A stretch of DNA of 64,000 bases. Source: Candidatus Tumulicola sp. (lineage in GTDB: Bacteria; Vulcanimicrobiota; Vulcanimicrobiia; Eremiobacterales; Eremiobacteraceae). Shown piece by piece: positions 16,563 to 24,778 of this stretch. Position 1 is the first letter of the stretch, and each line of letters starts with the position of its first letter. The DNA lies in NCBI GenBank assembly GCA_035601835.1, contig DATNNM010000011.1, positions 248,001-312,000 on the forward strand. The letters are read 5' to 3'. The notes under the pieces are model-generated. The model saw nothing but the letters and a program-made list of their open reading frames with translations, was not told the origin of the DNA and searched no databases. A program made the position numbers and the translations under genes.

Positions 16563-17426
16563 TTACTTCGCCTCCGCGCCGGTGTGCGTGTAGAAGCCCT
16601 TGCCGGTCTTCACTCCCAAATGGCCGGCTGCGACAAGTTCGCGCAGCTCCGGCGGCGCGGCAAAACGCGGGCCATACGCCTTTTCCAATGTCGCTGCGAC
16701 GTCTGCCGCGATATCCAGCCCGAGCATGTCTGACAGCAGGAAGGGTCCGATGGGTGCGCCGCCCTTTGCGGTGACGATCGCGTCGACGGTCTGGGGATCG
16801 ACGCCTAGCTCCGCGCGCGCCTTGATGATCTCGATCATCGAAGCCATCAACACGCGATTGACCACGAAGCCGGCGCACTCTTTGACCTTGACGGGCAGCT
16901 TGCGCAATTCTTCGGCGAACGACACCGCGGTGTCCATCGTGTCTTGGCTGGTCTGCGGTCCCGCCACGACCTCGATCAGCTTCATGACCGACGCCGGATA
17001 GAAGAAGTGGAAGCCGACCACTTGCGCCGGCCGCTTGGTCGCGCCGGCGATCGCGGTGATGGAGAGCGCCGAGGTGTTGGTCGCCAGGATAGCGGTGCTC
17101 TGGCACACTTTGTCGAGTTCGGCGAAAACGCGTTGCTTGAGTTCGAGCTTCTCGGGCACGGCTTCGATGACGAAATCGACGTCGCCGAAATCGTCGTAAG
17201 TGAGCACCGGCGTGATGAGCGCGAGCTTGTCGTTCATCTCCGACGCCGTCATCTTGCCTTTGTCAACGCGCCGTTGATAGATGGTGCGAGCGGTCTCCAT
17301 GCCGTGGTCGAGCGCTTTTTGATCTACGTCTTTGAGCAGGACCGGCAAACCGGACCACGAGACGACTTGCGCGATCTCGCCGCCCATCGTTCCCGCGCCG
17401 ACCACTGCGCACTTGAAGATATACAC
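16563..17426 (-). CDS. 3-hydroxyacyl-CoA dehydrogenase
   Basis: 287 aa; NAD-dependent oxidation of 3-hydroxyacyl-CoA. Rossmann motif GAGTMGG at 10-16, ATNTSALSI and the catalytic HFFYP...E region near residue 140. The first C-terminal domain ends GHLGVKTGKGFYTH. Starts directly after the thiolase stop and is followed by the separate second C-domain gene. Confidence 0.94.
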   Translation of the reverse strand: MYIFKCAVVGAGTMGGEIAQVVSWSGLPVLLKDVDQKALDHGMETARTIYQRRVDKGKMTASEMNDKLALITPVLTYDDFGDVDFVIEAVPEKLELKQRVFAELDKVCQSTAILATNTSALSITAIAGATKRPAQVVGFHFFYPASVMKLIEVVAGPQTSQDTMDTAVSFAEELRKLPVKVKECAGFVVNRVLMASMIEIIKARAELGVDPQTVDAIVTAKGGAPIGPFLLSDMLGLDIAADVAATLEKAYGPRFAAPPELRELVAAGHLGVKTGKGFYTHTGAEAK

Positions 17427-18632
17427 TTACGCCGCCTCCGCGTTTTCGATCACGAGCGCGCCGCCTTGGCCGCCGCCGATGCACATGGTCACGAGCCCGA
17501 AGCGCTTGCCCTGGCGGCGCATCTCGAACACCAAGGTGGTGGTGAGCCGCGCCCCGGTCGCGCCGATCGGGTGGCCGAGCGCGATCGCGCCGCCGTTGAC
17601 GTTGACGATGCTGCGGTCCAGCTCCATGATCTTCTCGCAAGCCAGGTACTGCGCGGCGAACGCTTCGTTGAACTCCACGAGTTCGATGTCGTCCAGCGTG
17701 ATGCCGGCGCGCGCGAGCGCCTTGGGCGTCGCGACCGTCGGGCCCAATCCCATGGTCCTCGGATCGCAGCCGGCAAAAGCGTACGAGCGGATGCGCGCGA
17801 GCGGCTTGACTCCCAGTTTCTCCGCCTTTTCCGCGCTGATCACGACGAGCGCGGCGCCCGCATCGTTGAGCGGACACGAGTTGCCGGGCGTGACGGTGCC
17901 GCCTTTTTTGAACACCGCCGGATACAGGCTGAGTTTTTGCACGGAGAGTCCGGCCTGCGGGCCTTCGTCTTTGGCGACCGTCTCGGGCTCACCGACCTTC
18001 TTGGGCACCTGCACGTGCACGAGTTCATCGTTGAACTTGCCCATGCGCTGAGCGCGGAAAGCCTTGTTGTGGCTTTCGACTGCAAGTTGATCCTGCATCT
18101 CGCGCGTGATTGTGAATTCTTCCGCGAGCAGTTCGGCCGTCTCGCCCATGAGCAAGCCCGTGTGATGGTCGGTGAGGCCGGTCCAGATCGGATCGAGCAT
18201 CTCCACGGGGCGTAGTCGCGCGCCCCAACGCGCCGACGGGATGATGTACGGCGCCATGGATTGGTTCTCGGTGCCACCGACGAGATACACGTCTCCGTCG
18301 CCGCTGGCGATGCCCTGCACCGCGTTGGCGATCGATTGTATCCCGCTCGCGCAGTTGCGTTGCACGCTGTAGGCGGGAGTGCCGATGGGAATGCCGACCT
18401 CGAGCGAGATCTGTCGCGCGATGTTGGCGAATTCGATCGGCTGCCCGCCGCTGCCGAAGATGACTTCGTCGAAATGTTCGACGCCGATGCCGGAGCGCTC
18501 GATCGCGGCCTTGGCCGCGACCGTGCCGAGTTTGAGCGCGTCGTATTCGCGATATGCGCTGCCGAAGTTACCGACTGGGGTGCGCGCGGCGCTGACGATG
18601 ACCGCGTCGCGCTTGCCGTTATTCGAGCTCAT
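17427..18632 (-). CDS. Acetyl-CoA acyltransferase (thiolase)
   Basis: 401 aa; final thiolytic step of beta-oxidation. Nucleophile Cys94 in QRNCASG, then NEAFA, GGAIALGHPIGATGAR and the second active-site cysteine in CIGGGQG. Complete thiolase length. Its ATG overlaps the padR stop (ATGA), so regulator and enzymes share one transcript. Confidence 0.94.
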   Translation of the reverse strand: MSSNNGKRDAVIVSAARTPVGNFGSAYREYDALKLGTVAAKAAIERSGIGVEHFDEVIFGSGGQPIEFANIARQISLEVGIPIGTPAYSVQRNCASGIQSIANAVQGIASGDGDVYLVGGTENQSMAPYIIPSARWGARLRPVEMLDPIWTGLTDHHTGLLMGETAELLAEEFTITREMQDQLAVESHNKAFRAQRMGKFNDELVHVQVPKKVGEPETVAKDEGPQAGLSVQKLSLYPAVFKKGGTVTPGNSCPLNDAGAALVVISAEKAEKLGVKPLARIRSYAFAGCDPRTMGLGPTVATPKALARAGITLDDIELVEFNEAFAAQYLACEKIMELDRSIVNVNGGAIALGHPIGATGARLTTTLVFEMRRQGKRFGLVTMCIGGGQGGALVIENAEAA

Positions 18633-19111
18633 GAGGCGATCTCCGAAATGGGGGCGGTGCGCGCGCCGCGGCGCTTGCCGCCTTTGGTCGACGTCGCGTC
18701 GACGACCTCGCTGCGCAGGAGCTGCATGGCGCCGATCAGCCGGTCGAGATGCGGTCGCACGCGCACTTTGATCTGTTCGTAACGCTCCGCGCCGGCGCGC
18801 GTGAGTTTGTAGAGCCGGCGGCTGCGCCGGTCAGGATGTTCCCACGTGCCGACCACAAAGCCGCGCTCCTCGAGCCGCCGCAAGAGAGGATACATCGTGT
18901 TCGGATTGACCGGCATGACGTCGCCCGTCATCTTTGCGATGCGTTCCATCAGCCCGTAGCCGTGCTCGGGGCTCTTGCCGAGCAGATGAAGGATGAGCAG
19001 CGGGACGATGGTCTTCGTCTTCACCGGTCCGCGGAAGATGGCGGAGCCGAATACCGCGTCTTGGTGGCGTGGAGCCGCCCGTCGCGGCACATTATTACTT
19101 TTAATAATCAT
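18629..19111 (-). CDS. PadR-family transcriptional regulator
   Basis: Winged-helix regulator, up to 160 aa. The PadR core reads LLILHLLGKSPEHGYGLMERI, NPNTMYPLLRRLEERGFV and RRLYKLTRAGAERY. It heads the beta-oxidation operon and probably represses it and itself, responding to an acyl-CoA-like ligand (inference). An 18-bp inverted repeat occupies codons 2-7 of the longest frame, so the real start may be the GTG at codon 8 (19090) or later, leaving the repeat as an operator. Confidence 0.85.
   Translation of the reverse strand: MIIKSNNVPRRAAPRHQDAVFGSAIFRGPVKTKTIVPLLILHLLGKSPEHGYGLMERIAKMTGDVMPVNPNTMYPLLRRLEERGFVVGTWEHPDRRSRRLYKLTRAGAERYEQIKVRVRPHLDRLIGAMQLLRSEVVDATSTKGGKRRGARTAPISEIAS
19091..19108. 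promoter_or_regulatory. Inverted repeat, candidate PadR operator
   Basis: ATTATTACTTTTAATAAT has perfect 6-bp arms and is strikingly AT-rich in a GC-rich region. It lies at the 5' end of padR in the divergent gap before the ligase gene, so it could control both directions. Confidence 0.5.
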
Positions 19112-19225
19112 AGAAATGTAAGGGTATCCTAGAGCAACGCCAAGGTCTTGTCAATACCCGGAGCTATCTTTCGAGCCACGTGACGCGCCGGAGGCAGCCG
19201 TCTGGCAAGACAGAAAGCTTCCCGC

Positions 19226-20740
19226 GTGCTGGAAGCGATTAGCGGCGCGCCGGTTTGGAGACCGACGAAGCCCTGGCATGAGTGGGCCGATGAACGCAAC
19301 GCGCGGCTGCATCGGTTTATCAACGAGGAGCTGTATCCGTATAGCCCGCTTTACCGGCGGCTCTTCGACACGAACAAGATTGACCCGAGGTCGATCCGCA
19401 CACTCGACGATCTGCGCCGGATACCGTTCACGACCAAGGCCGACATCGCGCCGACCGCCGACAACCCCACCCGTCACCTCGATCTCGTCCTGCAGCCCGA
19501 CGCGGAAAAGATCCGCAGGTTCGCGCCGAAAACGAGGCTCGCGCAGCTCGCGTGGATCAAACTGACGCGCGGCGATCACGCCGTCGTGCAAGAAGTACGG
19601 CGCAAGTATGGGCCCGTGCTGGTGACGTTCACCACTGGAAGGACAGCGCTGCCCACGCAGTTCGTGTACAGCGGTCCGGACATGGAGCGTTTTCACTTAG
19701 TCGGGCGGCGCTTGACGGACGTGGTGGATATCGGCGAAGATAACCGCTGCCTGAACGTGTTTCCGTTCGCGCCGCACCTCGCATTTTGGCAGGTCTACGC
19801 AGTCGGTCAAGGCAGCAACACGCTCATCTTGCACACCGGCGGCGGCAAGACGATGGGTACGGCCGGCAACATCACCGTGCTCACGCGCATGCAGCCTGAA
19901 GTCATGATGGGGATTCCAGGTTACGTCTATCACATGCTGCTCGAAGCCGCCGCACAAGGCTTGAAGCTGGCCAAGTTGCGATGCATCGCAGTCGGCGGCG
20001 AGCGCGTGCCGGTAGCGTTGCGCGAACGCATGGGCGCGCTGTGCGAGCAGATGGGTCAGCCGGGCGTGCGCGTGCACAGCATCTACGGTTTCACGGAAGC
20101 GCGCCAATGCTGGGCCGAGTGTCCGCCGCCCGACTATCAGACGTCGTACGGCTTTCACACCTATCCGGAACTCGAGATCTTCGAGATCGTCGACCCGGCG
20201 TCGGGCGAACCGGTCAAACCGGGAGAGCGCGGCGAACTGGTGTACACGACGCTTGCCGGCCACGGGTCGTGCGTGCTGCGCTATCGGACGGGCGACATCG
20301 CCGAAGGCGGCATCCTCTACGATAGTTGCCCGGGCTGCGGCCGCGTCGTGCCGCGCATCTCCACGACGCTGTCTCGCAAGACCGATGTCGGCGAATTCCA
20401 ACTGACGAAGATCAAGGGAACGCTGGTGGATCTGAACACGTTCCTGCCGTCGATGGCCGAAGTACGCGACGTCGTCGAATGGCAGTTGGTGATCAAAAAG
20501 CATAACGACGATCCCAACGATCTCGATGAACTCGTGCTTTCAATCGCGTGCAACGATGGCGTGAACACCGACGCGCTCAAGGCCCGCCTCATGCAAAAGC
20601 TGCTCGCAGATACCGAAGTGGCGCCGAACCGGATCGACGTGCTGCCGCTTGCGCAGCTCGAGGCCAACCTCGGCCTCGACACGCAGATGAAAGAACTCCG
20701 GATTAGGGATTTGCGGGGGCACGCGAAGGGCGTAAAATAA
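19226..20740 (+). CDS. Phenylacetate-CoA-ligase-like adenylate-forming enzyme
   Basis: 504 aa, PaaK-like acyl/aryl-CoA ligase that would activate a carboxylic acid with ATP and CoA. Visible features: YSPLYRRLF and the IPFTTKADI block, TFTTGRTALPTQF in place of the usual STGTTG, IYGFTEARQCWAEC, and LRYRTGDIAEGG. A zinc-like CPGCGR follows. Divergent from padR and the beta-oxidation operon, so it may feed that pathway. Its last 18 codons were supplied by the mobile element, which integrated at 20687; the native 3' end is at 35131-35184. Confidence 0.88.
   Translation: MLEAISGAPVWRPTKPWHEWADERNARLHRFINEELYPYSPLYRRLFDTNKIDPRSIRTLDDLRRIPFTTKADIAPTADNPTRHLDLVLQPDAEKIRRFAPKTRLAQLAWIKLTRGDHAVVQEVRRKYGPVLVTFTTGRTALPTQFVYSGPDMERFHLVGRRLTDVVDIGEDNRCLNVFPFAPHLAFWQVYAVGQGSNTLILHTGGGKTMGTAGNITVLTRMQPEVMMGIPGYVYHMLLEAAAQGLKLAKLRCIAVGGERVPVALRERMGALCEQMGQPGVRVHSIYGFTEARQCWAECPPPDYQTSYGFHTYPELEIFEIVDPASGEPVKPGERGELVYTTLAGHGSCVLRYRTGDIAEGGILYDSCPGCGRVVPRISTTLSRKTDVGEFQLTKIKGTLVDLNTFLPSMAEVRDVVEWQLVIKKHNDDPNDLDELVLSIACNDGVNTDALKARLMQKLLADTEVAPNRIDVLPLAQLEANLGLDTQMKELRIRDLRGHAKGVK
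20687..20697. repeat. Left attachment core (attL)
   Basis: ATGAAAGAACT, the longest exact match with the right junction. Upstream is host ligase sequence; downstream is element sequence that restores a near-identical C-terminus (MKELRIRDLR, then GHAKGVK). Confidence 0.7.
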
Positions 20741-20821
20741 GAGTTTCCCGACTCGATTGTCTCAACCGATTGAGTAAAGTACCCTCCAAGTCCCCACTTC
20801 GCGACGTGAGGACACGCCGAA

Positions 20822-20843
20822 GGCGGACCATTTTGAGTCCGCC
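20822..20843. terminator. Hairpin between convergent genes
   Basis: Perfect 7-bp stem GGCGGAC/GTCCGCC with an 8-nt loop, between the ligase 3' end and the DUF3892 gene. It lacks a long T run, so it is a weak or bidirectional terminator candidate. Confidence 0.45.
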
Positions 20844-20859
20844 TCGGTTGTTGGAGGCG

Positions 20860-21156
20860 CTACCGCAACGGAAGCGCGAGGAGATTGTCGGTCCAGCGCC
20901 CATCGGCCATGGTCTGTACCCACTTCACGACGGCGTTGTGGTTCACGTAGAGCCACGCGCCGTTGAGAGTTGGGTTCCGGTCAGGGCACCAGACAGAGTT
21001 TTCGCCGTTTTTCTCAACATACTCCACCATCAGCGCGCGAGTACAGACTTGCTCGGCCCCGCGGCCATCGTCCCCCCTGTACCACAGATGGCTTATGTGA
21101 AGATGATCGCTGGTTGCGCTCGCCGCCATTCGGCGGCCTGTACACTTAAGTGCCAC
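20860..21156 (-). CDS. DUF3892-like small protein
   Basis: 98 aa. The C-terminal end YVNHNAVVKWVQTMADGRW followed by TDNLLALP matches the hallmark of DUF3892 (aDgxxxDNLLxLP). Start GTG 21156 has GAGGGAG upstream; a longer frame to 21297 has no ribosome site. First gene inside the element, pointing back to the left junction. Members are small proteins of unknown function often found on mobile DNA. Confidence 0.65.
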   Translation of the reverse strand: MALKCTGRRMAASATSDHLHISHLWYRGDDGRGAEQVCTRALMVEYVEKNGENSVWCPDRNPTLNGAWLYVNHNAVVKWVQTMADGRWTDNLLALPLR

Positions 21157-21281
21157 GGCAGTCTCCCTCTTTGCGGCTGTCGCCGCTAGGAATGTGCCCG
21201 GCGGACTCGAAAATGTCTGTGTCGCAAGACATGCCCGGGTCCGCCCGAGCAGCGTATCTAAGGGGCATGCGCCCCATTTAG

Positions 21282-21306
21282 GGCTCAGCGGGCACACCGC
21301 TGAGCC
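21282..21306. other. 10-bp perfect hairpin
   Basis: GGCTCAGCGG/CCGCTGAGCC with a 5-nt loop, upstream of the DUF3892 gene and before the divergent plus-strand genes. It could be a terminator, an operator or a recombination site. Confidence 0.45.
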
Positions 21307-21421
21307 TTAAACGTGTCCCGCCTTCTGCACTAACCCCTGGTATCCTTCAAAAGTATCGACTTGCACCAATAAAGCATCAGGTATAATTGACGCAACCAGC
21401 CGCCCGTGGTAGCATCTGAGC

Positions 21422-21865
21422 ATGCCGGATCAGTTCTCGACCGACCTGAAAGAATTTGGGTCGGTCAATCACCGAATCGGTGAGTTGGAAAGGGAGCTTG
21501 ATAATCTTCGTGCCCAGCGCGACACGCTGCAACGGCGGCTGCGCGGACAACTTTCGGCGGCACATGGCCTTCCGCGCGAGGCGATTCGCGACGATGCAAG
21601 GGGGCCAACACCTGACGCCGTGCGCGCCGTTGTGGAGTTCCTACGGTCTGTGGAGGGGGCCCGGTCCGTCTCAGACGTTGCGCAGGAGCTGCGGATAAAC
21701 GAGCGTGCCGCTACTAACCGCCTCCTTCGAGCCGAAAAGGCGGGGTTGATCGAGCGCGAAGCGCGCGGGAGGTATCGCATGAAAAGCATACCGCCCAGCG
21801 CATCAGCTACGAGCGACGCTAAGAACGAGCAATCAGGCGCGACCGCAACTGAGTCGGGCGAGTAG
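21422..21865 (+). CDS. Coiled-coil/winged-helix DNA-binding protein
   Basis: 147 aa. Residues about 14-45 (RIGELERELDNLRAQRDTLQ) form a coiled coil. Residues about 64-118 form a winged helix: VVEFLRSVEGARSVSDVAQE, then NERAATNRLLRAEKAGLIER. The tail is Ser/Ala/Thr-rich. Probably a regulator of the following Cas2-fold gene, whose start lies 5 nt after its stop. No named family. Confidence 0.7.
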   Translation: MPDQFSTDLKEFGSVNHRIGELERELDNLRAQRDTLQRRLRGQLSAAHGLPREAIRDDARGPTPDAVRAVVEFLRSVEGARSVSDVAQELRINERAATNRLLRAEKAGLIEREARGRYRMKSIPPSASATSDAKNEQSGATATESGE

Positions 21866-21870
21866 CCGGA

Positions 21871-22152
21871 ATGGTTCACATAGTGACCTACGATCTTCGA
21901 AGTCCCAACGACACGCCTGCTGACTATGACCGCGTAATAACCGCCATCAAGGGCGCGTTTCCAAACTGGGCCCACGTTGAGAAATCCGTGTGGTTAGTGG
22001 ATACGCCCCTTACCGCGGCACAGGTTCGCGACCACCTCCAACAGTCTTTGCACGATGGAGACGTTCTCTTTGTCGCGCGCCTTCATAAGCATTGGGCGTC
22101 CATATACTTTGGTGATGAACGTAACAATTGGCTAAAGACTCGCGCCTTCTAA
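21871..22152 (+). CDS. Cas2-fold (SinR/VapD-like) small protein
   Basis: 93 aa. It begins MVHIVTYDLRSP, the Cas2-type first strand with an Asp, and continues DYDRVITAIKGAFPNWAHVE, KSVWLVDTPLTAAQVRDHL and DGDVLFVARL. This matches the ferredoxin-like Cas2/VapD group of small nuclease-related proteins, often labelled SinR family. There is no Cas1 and no CRISPR array in the window. A toxin or RNA-cleaving role is possible but unproven. Confidence 0.65.
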   Translation: MVHIVTYDLRSPNDTPADYDRVITAIKGAFPNWAHVEKSVWLVDTPLTAAQVRDHLQQSLHDGDVLFVARLHKHWASIYFGDERNNWLKTRAF

Positions 22153-22177
22153 GGCGCTCGAAAGGAGGTGGACTTGA

Positions 22178-22300
22178 ATGAAAAACTACGTCGGAGCAAC
22201 ATTAGTTCTCGGATTGATGTTTGTCGTCGCCGATGGCTTCGTCAGGCAAGAGGAATCCCTGTTTGCTGCGTTCTGCAAGCTGCTCGGATTGCGAAAATAG
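22178..22300 (+). CDS. 40-aa membrane microprotein
   Basis: ATG 22178 is preceded by a very strong Shine-Dalgarno (AAAGGAGGTGG). Sequence begins MKNYVGATLVLGLMFVVADG, a single hydrophobic helix, and ends with FCKLLGLRK. It is 25 nt after the Cas2-fold gene and in the same direction. Size and position are those of an antitoxin-, holin- or leader-like element; function unknown. Confidence 0.6.
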   Translation: MKNYVGATLVLGLMFVVADGFVRQEESLFAAFCKLLGLRK

Positions 22301-22492
22301 CAGGACGAAGCCGAGGTGAAGGTTCATCGACTCAGGTTCGACACCGAAAAGTGCCCGGATTCAGCGCGCGTCGCATCTTTTATTGATGAAATACTGACGC
22401 GATGGCCCCGCTCTTGCCAAGCTCTGCTATAATCCAAGGCGAAGGGGCTGCCGAATATAGTCGTCAGTCTTGGCCAACGGGAGTTTTGCAAA

Positions 22493-22963
22493 ATGAAGAA
22501 GCCTTTGACTGTTAATATAGTTTCGGCCGCCGGTACCTTGGGCCAGCCGATCAGCGTCGGCACCATTCGTGTGCCAAAGGTTCCTAGGATTGACACGGGC
22601 GAGGCCTTCGAGACAGAAGAGATCATCACTGAAGGCGTCGGTGTGAACGTGCATAGCGGTGAACTTTCGAAGCAGGCCTTTGTACTTGACCTTTTCAAGG
22701 GCGGAGCTTCGAAAGTTACCAAAGTCAAAATCGAAGACATGACGAGTGATCTGAACAGTGCCCTGACGGCCCTTGATGCAAGCTTCTCACCGTGGTTCAA
22801 TAAGCCGGTTGGTGGGCTCAACCTTCAGACGGTCGAGGTGAACCTACAAGCCTCAGCAGACGGCAAGATCGGGATTCTCGGCACTGGTGCCTCCCTTGGC
22901 GGCTCGGCGAGCATCAAGTTGGTCTTCGAGCGCAAGAAGGCGGACTCGAATCTAACGCAATGA
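22493..22963 (+). CDS. Trypco1-like (CU044_2847-type) domain protein
   Basis: 156 aa, mostly beta. The C-terminal block TVEVNLQASADGKIGILGTG, then GSASIKLVFERKK, resembles the trypsin-co-occurring domain 1 ending (VEvxfGxkxsaeagaviaxxgxxxxxxVxLxW). In other genomes this domain is linked to peptidases or STAND-type conflict systems. A -10 like TATAAT lies at 22428-22433. The next gene (23001) is the natural candidate partner. Confidence 0.55.
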   Translation: MKKPLTVNIVSAAGTLGQPISVGTIRVPKVPRIDTGEAFETEEIITEGVGVNVHSGELSKQAFVLDLFKGGASKVTKVKIEDMTSDLNSALTALDASFSPWFNKPVGGLNLQTVEVNLQASADGKIGILGTGASLGGSASIKLVFERKKADSNLTQ

Positions 22964-23000
22964 TCGAGGCTGGAGCACCAAGTGACGGTGGCACTCGCAG

Positions 23001-23765
23001 TTGACTACGCGTCACTCGCGACGTCCAATCTCTGACGAGGAGATTCTCGATCCCTTCGACCGTTTCTTAGCGAACAGGGTTCGAGTGATTGAGGGCCTAC
23101 TGAAGGCCGACCCATATTCAATTGACGCCCTTGGCCTGATGGGGATTGTCATGTGCTCGTTGGGGAAGTATTGTTACCCGGGAAAGGGGACCCAAAGGCA
23201 GTTTCGGTTGCTGCTAAGAGAACACTGCCCCTCATTCAAAGAACGTGTGAGCATTCCGATTCTACTGAGAAAACTGAAGAGAGAAGGCGGCCACGCCAGG
23301 TTTGAGAGCAACTGCCGACGGGCTTACCCCTTAGAGCATAATTGGCTAGTCCGCGAGGCGACCGCCGATCCATTGGAGGCGGACTTTCTGAGATGGACTG
23401 CCGGGCTCGGCTACAGAACTCCCTCGGAATTGATTGATAGGGCCACCTATAGCTACTTGATCTACGTCGATTACCGCACGTGCATTCACCACGAGCTGAG
23501 AGTGGGCAAGGAGCATGAGCCGTTCAGGGGGTTACCAACGGAACACGAAATCTACTACGAAAATCAGAGCAAAGACGGAGACCCGCCGGAGGAATACATG
23601 CATTTATGCGTCGCGCCCGATCACTTATTGCTTTTACTCAAAGAAGCAATTGCGAATTTGCGCGCATGGGCACTCGCAAACAGACGGAACTTGTTTGCCA
23701 ATCCGGCTTCGAAGATCGGGGTAAGTGGTTCAACGGCTGTCCGGCTGTGCGATTCTGTCACGTAG
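23001..23765 (+). CDS. Hypothetical protein, possible partner of the Trypco1-like protein
   Basis: 254 aa, soluble, no signal peptide. Starts MTTRHSRRPISDEEILDPFD; features include a Cys/Tyr-rich stretch (CSLGKYCYPGKG), RVSIPILLRKLKREGGHARF, and an RTCIHHELRVG segment. No family recognised. It begins 37 nt after the Trypco1-like gene on the same strand and the two appear co-transcribed. Confidence 0.6.
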   Translation: MTTRHSRRPISDEEILDPFDRFLANRVRVIEGLLKADPYSIDALGLMGIVMCSLGKYCYPGKGTQRQFRLLLREHCPSFKERVSIPILLRKLKREGGHARFESNCRRAYPLEHNWLVREATADPLEADFLRWTAGLGYRTPSELIDRATYSYLIYVDYRTCIHHELRVGKEHEPFRGLPTEHEIYYENQSKDGDPPEEYMHLCVAPDHLLLLLKEAIANLRAWALANRRNLFANPASKIGVSGSTAVRLCDSVT

Positions 23766-23879
23766 GGCTTCAAGCAGCTCGTATCTTGGCGGAGTTCTTT
23801 GTGACTGAGCGGTCTCTCGCGCGACTCGGGCTATGAAAAGCGCCGCCTGGTAAACGTGCCGCAGTTCACGCCAAATTTT

Positions 23880-24263
23880 TCAAACAGTACGGCGATCTTT
23901 GGTCATCGAGGCTCCCTCGGCAGGAGCGCTGGACAGAATAGTGTCAAAGTCGCTTATGATTTCTTGGACGCATTTTTTTGCCGGACCGTCTAGACAGGAC
24001 AACGTGCCTAGCAGTACTAGCTCCTCGCGCAGGAGCCCAAACATTTTCGCCTGGTAGTCGATCACATCTCTCAGGTTATGAAATGCCCCGCCCGGTATTG
24101 TGCCGCTGTCTCCCTGCTTTTTGAAAAACTCCCCGACAATCGTGCCGACCTGGCGGCCCTGCGGGTCGCGATTGAGAATCGGCTTGAGCGCATCCATCAT
24201 CGTTTGCCCATCGTTCTCGATGTCGGTCACAACCGCGACAAACAGTTCGCCTAGTTTACTCAC
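23880..24263 (-). CDS. Hypothetical helical protein
   Basis: 127 aa starting at GTG 24263 behind GGAGG. Mostly alpha-helical by composition (LGELFVAVVTDIENDGQTMM; VIDYQAKMFGLLREELVLLG). The start overlaps the stop of the upstream small gene by 4 nt (GTGA), so the two form an operon. Convergent with the 23001 gene. Function unknown. Confidence 0.6.
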   Translation of the reverse strand: MSKLGELFVAVVTDIENDGQTMMDALKPILNRDPQGRQVGTIVGEFFKKQGDSGTIPGGAFHNLRDVIDYQAKMFGLLREELVLLGTLSCLDGPAKKCVQEIISDFDTILSSAPAEGASMTKDRRTV

Positions 24264-24457
24264 CTTCGGCCTCCGAACAACCCGAAGATGCTTCGGCCAA
24301 GGTTCCCAAAGAACCGCCAAAACACGTGCTGACCCATTCGCCGCGCCATGCGTTCTGATTTGCCCGAGGAGACAGCCTCAACGTCACCAAGGATTGAACC
24401 TGCGCGGTAGACTTTCTGCCGCAAACTAGAGAGCCGCAGTTTTCTTGGGAGCTTCAT
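24260..24457 (-). CDS. Small basic amphipathic protein
   Basis: 65 aa from ATG 24457: MKLPRKLRLSSLRQKVYRAG near the start and RMARRMGQHVFWRFFGNLGR near the end. The Arg/Phe/Gly-rich C-terminus looks membrane- or nucleic-acid-interacting. Small proteins of this style are common on phages and plasmids. Coupled to the next gene by a GTGA overlap. Confidence 0.5.
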   Translation of the reverse strand: MKLPRKLRLSSLRQKVYRAGSILGDVEAVSSGKSERMARRMGQHVFWRFFGNLGRSIFGLFGGRR

Positions 24458-24552
24458 AGTTCGTTCTTCGCCAGGCAAGAGTCCCAGACTCTTTCAACCG
24501 GGGGCTTAGTACCCCTCCGGCTCGTCTCCCTCGGGGTCCGCGCTAGACAACC

Positions 24553-24582
24553 AAAAAGCCCCGGCGTTTCCGCCGAGGCTTT
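24553..24582 (-). terminator. Rho-independent terminator
   Basis: On the minus strand: stem GCCTCGGCG / CGCCGGGGC with a GAAA loop, followed by TTTTT. It closes the recombinase / AT-hook / membrane protein operon that ends at 24605. Confidence 0.8.
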
Positions 24583-24604
24583 GAGGATGCTAGAGTTTAC
24601 GGCC

Positions 24605-24778
24605 TCACCAACCCGCTGCGCGCTGCCCCAACCAAAAGATGAGCAGTACAAACGCACCGATGATGGCAACGACCGAGAACCAGCCGTATTTCTTCCTGCG
24701 CCATAGAGCGTTCAGCGGAAGCAGGAAGACCAGGGTGAGGAGAGCCCAAACGAAGACATCGAACGCGAGCCTAGTCAT
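24605..24778 (-). CDS. 57-aa two-helix membrane protein
   Basis: Starts MTRLAFDVFVWALLTLVFLL, then a basic turn (LWRRKK) and a second hydrophobic helix (WFSVVAIIGAFVLLIFWL). ATG 24778 overlaps the stop of the upstream AT-hook protein gene (ATGA). It is last in the recombinase operon, just before the terminator. Holin-like topology; function unknown. Confidence 0.65.
   Translation of the reverse strand: MTRLAFDVFVWALLTLVFLLPLNALWRRKKYGWFSVVAIIGAFVLLIFWLGQRAAGW

Noticed and set aside
21871-22152. Cas2-fold gene considered as part of a CRISPR system
   Set aside because: No Cas1, no effector genes and no repeat-spacer array in the window.
22168-22386. 72-codon ORF overlapping the 40-aa microprotein
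   Set aside because: The ORF at 22178 in another frame has the strong ribosome site and a coherent membrane helix; this frame is Arg-rich shadow.
24480-24552. tRNA gene
   Set aside because: A GGTTGAAAG stretch on the minus strand resembles a T-arm, but no matching acceptor or anticodon arm is present.
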